The notes beneath the pieces are model-generated. The model was given only the letters and a program-made list of their open reading frames with translations, did no database searches and was not told where the DNA came from. Below, in pieces: positions 1 through 7,256 of a stretch of 11,376 nt of DNA (position 1 is the stretch's first letter; each line of letters starts with the position of its first letter). The position numbers and the translations under genes were made by a program. This stretch comes from a bacterium (GTDB taxonomy: Bacteria > Planctomycetota > Planctomycetia > Pirellulales > Pirellulaceae), in NCBI GenBank assembly GCA_030432015.1, contig JAUIHJ010000197.1, positions 1 to 11,376 of the forward strand, given 5' to 3'.

Positions 1-1
1 C

Positions 2-2170
2 GAGATGCGGCTGCCGCTCATGGCCCAGGAATCGGTCCTCGGACTCTTGCGACATGGCAGGGACACGTACGCCCGTCACCTCAATTACCAGCCCACGGTC
101 TTCGGGCGGCGCCGATTTGGCTTGACTCCCAGCCTGCCACAGATCCTCCACAAACTCGGTTTTGTCGGCACGTTGCACGTCACGCTCGACGATGGCCGCT
201 TTCCGCAAGGGTCGCAAGCCAAGACACGCTGGGAAGGAACCGACGGCACGGCGATCGACGCGATCGCCAAAGTTCCCCTGGATGCCGCCAAGCCGGAGAC
301 GTTTCTCGGCCTGGCCCAAAAGCTCGGCGAATCGATGGACATGGATCATGTCGCCACACTCTGCCTGGCACATTGGCCCGGACAGCGGAGCGAATGGTTT
401 GAAGATCTCAAGCGATGTGCCCGATATGGTTCGGCGCTCGGCAAGTTCACGACGGTCGAAGCCTACTTCCGCGACACCTTCATGCCGGGTCAACTCGATC
501 GATTTGAAGCGAGCCAGTATCGCTCGCCGTATCTCAAACAGAGTATCATTCGGCGGCAAGCCGATCCACTTTCCGTCATTCAGCGTTATTGGCGCCGCCG
601 GTTCGCGTGGGACGCCGCCAGCAATCTGAGCACGCTGTCGCAACTTATCACCGGCAAGGCCTCGAGTTTCGACGGTGCACTTGAACAGTCCATCGACCGG
701 CTCGCCGACGCCATCACTCCGATTGCGGCGGGTGCGGCGTCAGCGAATGCGACGACCGATAACTTGGACGCGACGACCGCGGCGGGGAGTCGCTCCGACG
801 CCGCAGACAACCTGATCGATGACCCGGTTGCCGGCGAATCCGTCGACCGCGCCTTGGCCGAATCGGTCGACCAGGCAATCCAGCAGTTTGCCGCCAGCCT
901 TCCGTCCCGCGACGCGCCAGCCGAGCGTGGCTATCTGGCGGTCAACCCTCTGACGCATACTCGCCGGATGCTCGTCGATGTCAGTGACCTGGACCAGCTA
1001 CCCGAAGCCACCAAACCGATCTATGCGGTTGGCGAGGCGGACGGTCGCAAGTTGGCCATTGTGGACGTACCTTCGATGGGATTCGCATGGCTGGCCGGCA
1101 GCGCCAAGAAGCAGAAAGTTCGGCAGGCGCCACCGGCGATGGCGGAAATGATCGAAGACCAGCTTGTGCTTCGCAACGATTTCTTCGAGGCGACGATCAA
1201 TCCCACGACCGGTGCGCTGCTGACCGTGCAGGACTACCAGACGCGTGGCAATCGCGTCTCGTACCAACTGGCATTGCGCAGTCCCGGACCACAGCAACGC
1301 CCCGGAGAAGCATGGCGCGACGCCGATCAGGCGGCGGTCTATTCCGTCATGGTGGCGGAATCACACGAACTCCGCAGCGTCCCCGGCACGCTGGGTGAAA
1401 TCGTGGTGCGCGGGAAGCTGGTCGATCGCGAGGGCGCCTTGCTGGCCCGCTTCGTCCAGACGTATCGTGCGGTACGCGGCAGCCGAGTACTGGAATTGGA
1501 TATCGAACTGGATTTGCAAACCGAACCGGCGGCCGACCCCTGGAATTCATACTACGCGGCACGGTTTGCGTGGAAGGACGAAACGGCCGCATTATCGTGC
1601 GATTGCCAGCAGACGCGCCACGCGGTCAACCAAAAACGAATCGAGGCCTGCCAATTTATTGAGATTGATGCGGGCGACTCGCGAACGGCACTGTTGACCG
1701 GCGGACTGCCGTACCATCGCCGGTCCGGCGAGCGGATGCTGGATAGCATGCTGGTTGCCCGGGGTGAACGTCAGCGGAGCTTTCGTTTAGGCATCGGCGT
1801 CGAATTGGCCAATCCGGTCAATGATGCGATCGCGTTGCTCGCGCCACCATTGTCGATCTGCCGCACCGTCGCGCCGCCGTCACCGGCCAACAGCAGTTGG
1901 CTGTTTCATGTCGATGCGAAGAGCCTGCTAGCCACCCACTGGGAACCGCTCTGCGAAGCGGGGCAGATCGTCGGGTTTCGTGTCCGGATTCTGGAAACCA
2001 GTGGCCACGCGACGCGGGGACGCGTCCGCAGTTTTCGGGAGGTCGCCACGGCCCGGCACATCAATTTCGAAGGCGAGTCGCTCGGCGACCTGCAGGTCGA
2101 TCGGGGAATTGTCTGCTTGGAAATGACGGCACACGAATGGGTGGAAGTCGAGGCCCGGTTTGCGAAATGA
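2..2170 (+). CDS. Glycoside hydrolase family 38-like protein (alpha-mannosidase-like), 5'-truncated by the window edge
   Basis: The reading frame is open at the left edge; the codon at 2-4 is sense, so the first ATG (5) is probably internal. From that ATG there are 721 residues. Residues ~33-90 resemble the second half of the GH38 catalytic domain: FGLTPSLPQILHKLGF (38-53), then KTRWEGTDGTAIDAIA. Around 309-363 come LAVNPLTHTRR and VPSMGFAWL. From ~389, NDFFEATINPTTGALLTVQD matches the start of the C-terminal beta-sandwich of alpha-mannosidases, which continues to the end. Family knowledge: GH38 enzymes hydrolyse alpha-mannosides using a metal ion and an Asp nucleophile; the N-terminal metal-binding motif would lie upstream and cannot be checked. 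An Ala/Asp/Ser-rich stretch at ~240-300 is an unusual low-complexity insert between the domains. No signal peptide can be judged. Substrate is unknown. The stop lies 82 bp before cmk on the same strand. Confidence 0.75.
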   Translation, partial: EMRLPLMAQESVLGLLRHGRDTYARHLNYQPTVFGRRRFGLTPSLPQILHKLGFVGTLHVTLDDGRFPQGSQAKTRWEGTDGTAIDAIAKVPLDAAKPETFLGLAQKLGESMDMDHVATLCLAHWPGQRSEWFEDLKRCARYGSALGKFTTVEAYFRDTFMPGQLDRFEASQYRSPYLKQSIIRRQADPLSVIQRYWRRRFAWDAASNLSTLSQLITGKASSFDGALEQSIDRLADAITPIAAGAASANATTDNLDATTAAGSRSDAADNLIDDPVAGESVDRALAESVDQAIQQFAASLPSRDAPAERGYLAVNPLTHTRRMLVDVSDLDQLPEATKPIYAVGEADGRKLAIVDVPSMGFAWLAGSAKKQKVRQAPPAMAEMIEDQLVLRNDFFEATINPTTGALLTVQDYQTRGNRVSYQLALRSPGPQQRPGEAWRDADQAAVYSVMVAESHELRSVPGTLGEIVVRGKLVDREGALLARFVQTYRAVRGSRVLELDIELDLQTEPAADPWNSYYAARFAWKDETAALSCDCQQTRHAVNQKRIEACQFIEIDAGDSRTALLTGGLPYHRRSGERMLDSMLVARGERQRSFRLGIGVELANPVNDAIALLAPPLSICRTVAPPSPANSSWLFHVDAKSLLATHWEPLCEAGQIVGFRVRILETSGHATRGRVRSFREVATARHINFEGESLGDLQVDRGIVCLEMTAHEWVEVEARFAK

Positions 2171-2189
2171 TCGCCACCCGCAAATCTCC

Positions 2190-2220
2190 TGGCCGACGTT
2201 CACCACGGTGCGATCGGCCA
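2190..2220 (+). other. Inverted repeat between the GH38-like gene and cmk
   Basis: TGGCCGA (2190-2196) is perfectly complementary to TCGGCCA (2214-2220). The 17-nt loop can form an extra CAC/GTG pairing. There is no T-tract, so it is not a classical intrinsic terminator. It could be a weak terminator for the upstream gene, an mRNA-end stabiliser, or chance. Confidence 0.3.
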
Positions 2221-2252
2221 CGCGCATGCCGCAGCCAGGATAAGGTTTCGTG

Positions 2253-2921
2253 ATGATCGTGACAATTGACGGTCCAGCGGGCGCGGGCAAGAGCACCGTG
2301 GCCAGACAACTTGCCCGGCGGCTGGGCTTTCGCTTCCTGGACACGGGCGCCATGTATCGCGCAGTTGCCTGCGGCGCGTTGCGTGCCGGCGTGGATTTGC
2401 AGGATGCCGCCACCCTGGTCCACCTGGCAGAAACACTGCGTGTGGAATTCCAACCTGAATCGATCATGGTCAGTGGCGAAGACGTGACCGACTTTATCCG
2501 TTCATCCGACGTCACCGCTGCCGTTCATTTTGCAGCGGACCAGCCCGCGGTGCGCCAGCATCTGGTCAAATTACAGCGGCAACTGGCAGCCGATGCCGAT
2601 GTCGTGAGCGAGGGCCGGGACCAGGGCACCGTCGCATTTCCTGACGCGGAATGCAAGCTGTACCTCTCCGCGTCACCCCGCGAACGTGCTCGGCGACGCA
2701 TGTTGGAGATGGAACGACGCGGAGAACCGGTGAACCTGGACGATTTGCAACAGCAGCTGTGCGATCGCGACCAACGCGACGCGACGCGCCAGGTAGGTCG
2801 CCTGCACAAGGCGGCTGACGCCATCGAGGTCAATACCGATGGCCTGACCTCCGACCAGGTCGTTGACCGCCTGGAAGAAATCGTACGATCACGCCAGTCC
2901 GGCGCGCGGACTCGCGCGTGA
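2253..2921 (+). CDS. cmk: Cytidylate kinase (CMP/dCMP kinase)
   Basis: Transfers phosphate from ATP to CMP and dCMP in the cytoplasm, feeding CTP/dCTP and CDP-linked lipid synthesis. Numbered from the ATG at 2253 (222 residues, the usual short bacterial length): P-loop GPAGAGKS at 7-14, DTGAMYRA at 30-37 (nucleoside-monophosphate site), SEGRDQGTVAFPDA at 119-132, and the lid motif RDQRDATR at 172-179 (the family's RDxxD[S/A]xR). The GRDxGT motif has Gln where Ile or Met is more usual. Start choice: AAGG at 2242-2245 lies 7 nt before ATG 2253; a GTG one codon earlier (2250) sits only 4 nt from it and is less likely. plsC follows 202 bp downstream in the same direction, a common bacterial neighbour. 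The gap (2922-3123) shows no gene or clear terminator. Confidence 0.95.
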   Translation: MIVTIDGPAGAGKSTVARQLARRLGFRFLDTGAMYRAVACGALRAGVDLQDAATLVHLAETLRVEFQPESIMVSGEDVTDFIRSSDVTAAVHFAADQPAVRQHLVKLQRQLAADADVVSEGRDQGTVAFPDAECKLYLSASPRERARRRMLEMERRGEPVNLDDLQQQLCDRDQRDATRQVGRLHKAADAIEVNTDGLTSDQVVDRLEEIVRSRQSGARTRA

Positions 2922-3123
2922 AGTTTGCCTCGCCTTAACCACCCCGACCGAGATCAGTACAAGTGGCCGCAGACCCGCACCCCCATCACGCGCGGTGCCG
3001 ACTCGCACTTCCGGGACGTGCCGCTTCCCACCGAGGTCCGTCACCACAGAACCACGAGGCGAATCGATCGCACCCTGACGAAATGCCCCCACGTTTGCTG
3101 AGCCCCGTTGACTGAGATGCGCC

Positions 3124-3750
3124 ATGCAACGCCCCTGGACCAAACGCGTCGGTTACCGAGCGATCCGCACGGTCGCCCGGCTGACGGCGGTCGCCTTATT
3201 TCGCTTTCGAAGTTTCGGCGTGCAGAACATGCCGGAAGATGGACCGGTTCTGGTCTGTGCTAACCATCAGAGCCACCTCGACCCGGTCTTGGTGGGAATG
3301 GTCTTCGAACGACGCCTGAATTTTGTGGCCCGCAAGTCGCTCTTTCGTTTTGCTCCACTGCGTTGGCTGATCCAGTACTTGGATGCGATCCCGATTGACC
3401 GCGAGGGGATGGGGCTCGAGGGCATCAAGGAGTCGATTCGCCGCCTCCGCCGCGACGAGGCGGTGCTGATTTTTCCGGAGGGAACGCGGACCCGCAATGG
3501 TGAATTGGCAGCGCTAAAACCGGGTTTCTGCGCGCTGGCTCGACGCACCAAGGCGGCTCTGCTGCCAGTGGCCGTTGAAGGCGCCTACCAGGCCTGGCCG
3601 CGAAACGCCAAGACCATCCGGTTCTGCCGGATTCAAGTGCGCGTGGGGACGCCGATCCGGTTTGACCAGTACGACTCGATGGATGACCAGCAGTTGGTCG
3701 CGGAACTGCACCGGAGAATCCTCGCCTGTCACACGGCATTGCGGAAGTAA
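3124..3750 (+). CDS. plsC: 1-acyl-sn-glycerol-3-phosphate acyltransferase (PlsC/LPLAT family)
   Basis: Acylates lysophosphatidic acid to phosphatidic acid at the inner face of the membrane, using acyl-ACP or acyl-CoA. Of 208 residues, block I is NHQSHLD at 47-53 (the catalytic H(X4)D pair is His48 and Asp53), block II is IPIDRE at 89-94, block III is FPEGTRTR at 117-124 (phosphate binding) and block IV is LLPVAVEGA at 146-154. A weakly hydrophobic stretch at ~18-28 may help membrane association; no strong transmembrane helix is seen. Start: an in-frame TGA at 3109-3111 means ATG 3124 is the first normal start, with a weak GAG 7 nt upstream. All catalytic blocks are intact. The exact acyl or glycerolipid substrate cannot be read from sequence. 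Confidence 0.92.
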   Translation: MQRPWTKRVGYRAIRTVARLTAVALFRFRSFGVQNMPEDGPVLVCANHQSHLDPVLVGMVFERRLNFVARKSLFRFAPLRWLIQYLDAIPIDREGMGLEGIKESIRRLRRDEAVLIFPEGTRTRNGELAALKPGFCALARRTKAALLPVAVEGAYQAWPRNAKTIRFCRIQVRVGTPIRFDQYDSMDDQQLVAELHRRILACHTALRK

Positions 3751-3828
3751 TGGGCGTGTTGCGGTTGTTCTGAATAGGCGAATTTGCTAGATTTGCGGGC
3801 TTCGTCGCGCCTGGTGCTTCGAGCCGGT

Positions 3829-3834
3829 TAGAAT
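3829..3834 (+). promoter_or_regulatory. Candidate -10 element for rpsA
   Basis: TAGAAT matches the TATAAT consensus at five of six positions and would start a transcript near 3841, just before the structured rpsA leader. No TTGACA-like -35 is found 15-19 bp upstream, so this is tentative. A weaker alternative is TTGTTC (3765-3770) with TAGATT (3788-3793) at 17-bp spacing. Confidence 0.35.
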
Positions 3835-3845
3835 TCAGCGGACGC

Positions 3846-3952
3846 AGGTCCCCCGAGAGGGGCCTTCTCACGCGGGCCCTCTGACATCGGCCCCTTGTCG
3901 CCGTACGGCGCAGTTTCAACCTACTTACCCTTACCCCCCTTGTAACACCCAG
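3846..3952 (+). promoter_or_regulatory. Structured, SD-less leader of rpsA
   Basis: Two hairpins that cannot coexist can be drawn. The first is AGG-T-CCCC / GGGGCCT (3846-3865). The second pairs AGAGGG (3856-3861) with CCCTCT (3877-3882). GGGGCC (3859-3864) can also pair with GGCCCC (3889-3894). Next comes the palindrome at 3899-3910, then a pyrimidine-rich stretch from 3911 to the start codon with no purine-rich SD. In E. coli, S1 represses its own structured, SD-poor leader; by analogy this leader may be autoregulated. That function is inference. Confidence 0.4.
3899..3910. repeat. 12-bp perfect palindrome in the rpsA leader
   Basis: CGCCGTACGGCG is its own reverse complement. As DNA it has the symmetry of a dimeric-repressor site; as RNA it gives only a 4-bp stem with a GTAC loop. 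It lies 42 bp before the rpsA start codon. Confidence 0.4.
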
Positions 3953-5899
3953 ATGGTCAATCGAAACCTCATTCGCGACTTAGAAGACTCAGACCTGCAA
4001 TCACTTTTCGACAACGAGCTTGGCTCGATCGACGAAGGCGACGACATGTTGCCGTTGATTGAGACCGAAGGATCCTTTGATGTCAACAGCATCGTCGACG
4101 GCAAGATCTTGCGGATCGACGACGATCATGTCCTGGTCGATGTCGGTTTCAAAAGTGAAGGCAGCATCCCGCTCCACGAATGGGATGAAGACGAAGAGCA
4201 GCCCCAGGTAGGCGATATCGTCAAGGTCTTGATTGAGGATGTCGAAGACGAAAACGGGATGACGGATGATCCGCACGGCCTGGTTTCGCTGAGCAAACGC
4301 AAAGCCGCGAAGATCCTGGTCTGGCAGGAGATGATGAAGACCGTTCACGAGGGTCAGGTGGTGACCGGAACGGTAACGCGAAAAATCAAAGGGGGCTTGC
4401 TGGTCGATATCGGCGTCAACGTGTTCCTTCCCGCCAGCCAGGTCGACATTCGACGTCCGGCCGACATCGGCGACTACATCGGCCGCGCCGTTCAATGCGA
4501 GGTGCTGAAGATTGACGAAGCGCGTCGAAATATTGTCGTCAGTCGCCGATCGCTCATCGAAAAACAACGCGAAGAAGACCGCGAGCAGCTGCTCTCGGAG
4601 TTGGAAGTGGGCCAGATCCGCAAAGGCCAGGTGAAGAACATCGCCGAATTCGGTGCGTTCGTCGACCTGGGCGGTATCGATGGCCTGCTCCATATCACGG
4701 ACATGAGCTGGGAGCGGATCGGGCACCCGTCGGAAATGGTCGCCATTGACCAGGAAATCGAGACGATGATCCTGGGAATCGATCGTGAAAAACAGAAGAT
4801 CGCCCTGGGCTTGAAGCAGAAGAGCGACAATCCTTGGGATACGGTCGAAACGAAGTACGATGTCGGCCAGAAGTACAATGGCGAAGTCGTCAACGTGATG
4901 AGCTACGGTGCCTTCGTCAAGCTTGAACCGGGCATTGAGGGCCTGGTGCACATCAGCGAGATGTCGTGGACCAAACGCATCAACCATCCCAACGAACTGC
5001 TGCAGATAGGCGACGAGATCGACGTCGTGATCCTGTCGATCGACAAGACGGGACAGCAGCTCTCCCTGGGTATCAAGCAGACCCAGGACAACCCTTGGGA
5101 TCGCGTGCTGGATCACTATCCCGAAGGAACGTCGGTCAAGGGCAAGGTTCGCAACCTCACCAACTACGGTGCGTTCATCGAATTGGAAGAGGGCATCGAC
5201 GGACTGCTGCACGTGTCGGACATGTCATGGACCCGCAAGATCAGCCACCCCAACGAGATGCTGGAAAAAGGACAGGAAGTCGAATGCCGCGTCCTCTCGG
5301 TCGATCAAGATCGACGGCGGATTGCGTTGGGACTCAAGCAGCTCGAAGGCGATCCTTGGGCCCATGATATCCCGAGCAAATACCAGCCTGGCCAAGTAAT
5401 CTCGGGGACGGTAACCAAGATCACCAACTTCGGCGTCTTTGTCGGCCTGCAAGACGGACTCGAAGGTCTTTTGCATATCTCCGAATTGGCCGATCATAAA
5501 GTCGAGAATCCGGAAGACGTCGTTACCGTGGGCGATGAAATCGAGGTCAAAATCTTGCGCGTCGACACGGAGGAGCGTAAGATCGGCCTGTCGCGGAAGC
5601 GGGTCGAATGGGCCGAGGAAGAGGCCGGTGCCGGCGGCGGCGACCCGAACCAAAAGGATCGGGGCGGATCTCGCGAAGACCTCAAGGGCGGCTTGGGCGA
5701 AGCGGGGCCGCTGTTCAAAACGGGCGAACCCGAAGCTGGCGCGGCCGAAGCGACGCCATCCCCCAGCGAACCGGCCGCCAGCGAACCGGCCGCCGCCGAA
5801 GAGACACCGTCAGCCGACGCTCAGGCGGCAGACGATTCGGCACCAGCCGAAGAGGCGCCACCAGCGGACGAAGCGGGTAAACCAGAATCGTCCGAGTAA
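3953..5899 (+). CDS. rpsA: 30S ribosomal protein S1, six S1 domains plus acidic tail
   Basis: Binds mRNA on the 30S subunit and helps load structured or SD-poor messages. Of 648 residues, six S1 (OB-fold) domains lie at about 46-116, 133-200, 217-288, 304-375, 391-462 and 478-548. Domains 3-6 carry the canonical FGAFV/YGAFI...GLLHIS...ALGLKQ pattern; 1 and 2 are divergent, as is typical for the ribosome-binding N-terminal domains. An acidic leader (1-45) precedes them. Residues ~550-648 form a low-complexity Glu/Ala/Pro/Asp tail, making the protein longer than the 557-residue E. coli S1. The start is fixed by the MVNRNLIR opening and the lack of another plausible start; no SD is present upstream. 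A strong terminator follows 27 bp after the stop. Probably monocistronic or the last gene of the unit. Confidence 0.97.
   Translation: MVNRNLIRDLEDSDLQSLFDNELGSIDEGDDMLPLIETEGSFDVNSIVDGKILRIDDDHVLVDVGFKSEGSIPLHEWDEDEEQPQVGDIVKVLIEDVEDENGMTDDPHGLVSLSKRKAAKILVWQEMMKTVHEGQVVTGTVTRKIKGGLLVDIGVNVFLPASQVDIRRPADIGDYIGRAVQCEVLKIDEARRNIVVSRRSLIEKQREEDREQLLSELEVGQIRKGQVKNIAEFGAFVDLGGIDGLLHITDMSWERIGHPSEMVAIDQEIETMILGIDREKQKIALGLKQKSDNPWDTVETKYDVGQKYNGEVVNVMSYGAFVKLEPGIEGLVHISEMSWTKRINHPNELLQIGDEIDVVILSIDKTGQQLSLGIKQTQDNPWDRVLDHYPEGTSVKGKVRNLTNYGAFIELEEGIDGLLHVSDMSWTRKISHPNEMLEKGQEVECRVLSVDQDRRRIALGLKQLEGDPWAHDIPSKYQPGQVISGTVTKITNFGVFVGLQDGLEGLLHISELADHKVENPEDVVTVGDEIEVKILRVDTEERKIGLSRKRVEWAEEEAGAGGGDPNQKDRGGSREDLKGGLGEAGPLFKTGEPEAGAAEATPSPSEPAASEPAAAEETPSADAQAADDSAPAEEAPPADEAGKPESSE
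5765..5794 (+). repeat. 15-bp tandem duplication inside the rpsA tail
   Basis: AGCGAACCGGCCGCC occurs twice head to tail (5765-5779 and 5780-5794), encoding SEPAA twice at residues 605-614. It suggests recent slippage growth of the acidic tail. Confidence 0.9.
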
Positions 5900-5926
5900 G
5901 CGGACCTCGCATTGGCAGACAATTCC

Positions 5927-5966
5927 AAGCGACCGTTGCACACCCCGTGCAACGGTCGCTTTTTTT
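5927..5966 (+). terminator. Strong intrinsic terminator after rpsA
   Basis: The arm 5927-5941 (AAGCGACCGTTGCAC) is perfectly complementary to 5947-5961 around a 5-nt loop (ACCCC), giving a 15-bp stem. Seven Ts run from 5960 to 5966. It starts 27 bp after the rpsA stop and isolates the sigma gene from rpsA transcription. Confidence 0.95.
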
Positions 5967-5999
5967 ATGCGGGATCGCCGCCGTAATTCCCGGTTCAAC

Positions 6000-6033
6000 A
6001 GGCAGCGCAGGCACGTCACGCAAGACGCTGCCT
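6000..6033 (+). other. Inverted repeat in the rpsA-sigma intergenic region
   Basis: AGGCAGCG (6000-6007) pairs perfectly with CGCTGCCT (6026-6033) around 18 nt. It lies between the rpsA terminator and the sigma start. A -10-like TATGAT follows at 6058-6063 but has no good -35. Role unknown. Confidence 0.3.
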
Positions 6034-6196
6034 CGCATTCGGTCGAATTGCGGCCCTTATGATGCTTGGTGTCGCGCCATTCGTTACTGCCCGAATCGCG
6101 TGAATATCTCGCGCACGCCATCGGTCGACCGCCAACGTGAAGAATAGCTTGCACGCCGGACGATAGAACTTCTGTTCATGGCGGGCATCTTTGTCA

Positions 6197-7159
6197 ATGG
6201 ATTTGACAGCTCACGATTCCACTCTGGCGAATGATCCTCCGATGCCCACAGCCCGCACCCCCAAAAACGAATTCTCTGACGATCACTCCCATGGCTCGCG
6301 AAAGTCCAGTTCGGCGTTACAGTCGCCGCTGGAAACCTATCTCCGCGAGATCAACGAGACCGCGTTGCTGACGGCCAAGGACGAACAGGAGTTGGCCGCG
6401 CAGATTGCCCTCGGCGACGTGCGTGCTCGCGACCGTATGGTTCGTGCCAACCTGAGGCTCGTCGTCAATATTGCTCGTGGCTACACCGGCAAAGGCCTTG
6501 GCCTCCCTGATCTGATCGAAGAAGGCAACCTCGGCCTGCTTCGCGCCGTCGAAGGGTTTGACGCGGGGATGGGAACCCGGTTCAGTACGTACGCGAGTTA
6601 CTGGATCAAGCAATCGATCAAGCGGGCGCTGATCAACTCCGCCAAGACGATCCGCATTCCGGCCTACATGGTGGAACTGTTGTCGAAGTGGCGGCGCGCC
6701 ACGGCGCGTTTGACCGAGGAACTCGGGCGCACGCCGACGCCGGAAGAGATTGCACGTGTGCTAGGGCTACCCAAGAAAAAGCTGCCCATCATCAAGAAGG
6801 CAATCCGCATTTATAACTCGACACCGCAAACCGACCAGGCGGAGGCCGGCTGGTCGCTCGGTGAAATGGTAATGGACGAGCGGATGAAGAGCCCCGAAGA
6901 CGAGTTGGTCGAACATGACGTGCTGAAACATGTGATGGAAATGCTGGACACCATGGACCATCGCGAAGCAACGGTGCTACGGATGCGATTCGGCCTCAAT
7001 GACATGGAACCGCATACGCTAAAAGAGATCGGCGAGGAATTGGGGCTCACTCGCGAACGGGTACGGCAGATTGAAACTGAGGCGCTGGGCAAACTGGGTG
7101 ACGGCCTCAAAGACCCTCACGAACGCGCCGAAGAAGCCTTGGGCGGCAACTTCGCCTAA
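6197..7159 (+). CDS. RNA polymerase sigma factor, sigma-70 family (RpoD/group 2-like)
   Basis: Directs RNA polymerase to promoters. Numbered from a TTG at 6191 (322 residues): region 1.2 at ~44-75 (SPLETYLREINETALLT), region 2 at ~81-162, including NLRLVVNIARGYTGKGLGLPDLI, then EGNLGLLRAVEGFD, and in 2.3-2.4 YASYWIKQSIKRAL with TIRIP; region 3 at ~163-235; region 4 at ~240-303, ending with the helix-turn-helix TLKEIGEELGLTRERVRQIE. The primary-type region 2.4 predicts recognition of TATAAT-like -10 boxes. Region 1.1 is missing: only ~43 polar residues precede region 1.2, which fits a group 2 factor or a reduced primary factor. I chose ATG 6197 over TTG 6191; a GGCGGG at 6180-6185 is 11 nt from ATG and 5 nt from TTG, so the start is uncertain by two codons. 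Isolated by the rpsA terminator upstream and a palindrome downstream. Confidence 0.93.
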   Translation: MDLTAHDSTLANDPPMPTARTPKNEFSDDHSHGSRKSSSALQSPLETYLREINETALLTAKDEQELAAQIALGDVRARDRMVRANLRLVVNIARGYTGKGLGLPDLIEEGNLGLLRAVEGFDAGMGTRFSTYASYWIKQSIKRALINSAKTIRIPAYMVELLSKWRRATARLTEELGRTPTPEEIARVLGLPKKKLPIIKKAIRIYNSTPQTDQAEAGWSLGEMVMDERMKSPEDELVEHDVLKHVMEMLDTMDHREATVLRMRFGLNDMEPHTLKEIGEELGLTRERVRQIETEALGKLGDGLKDPHERAEEALGGNFA

Positions 7160-7211
7160 GCCGTCGACCCGATGATCGCCGGTGGTGCTGGAGGCGGCTG
7201 GAACGATTACA

Positions 7212-7231
7212 CCGGGGCCGTCCGGCCCCGG
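7212..7231. terminator. GC-rich palindrome between convergent genes, possible bidirectional terminator
   Basis: CCGGGGCC (7212-7219) and GGCCCCGG (7224-7231) form a perfect 8-bp stem with a 4-nt loop. It lies 52 bp after the sigma stop and 25 bp beyond the end of the convergent aminotransferase gene. There is no T-tract on either strand, so intrinsic activity is uncertain; position is the main argument. Confidence 0.4.
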
Positions 7232-7256
7232 CGCATCCGCAAACTACGGGGACGGA

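Noticed and set aside
1928..2515. 195-codon minus-strand frame spanning the GH38-like/cmk junction
   Set aside because: It overlaps the conserved ends of two real genes and has no recognisable content.
4001..5212. 403-codon minus-strand open frame opposite rpsA
   Set aside because: rpsA is certain. The mirror frame is open because of codon bias and lacks recognisable domains.
6203..6208. TTGACA within the sigma gene start
   Set aside because: It lies inside the coding sequence and no -10-like box follows at 15-19 bp.
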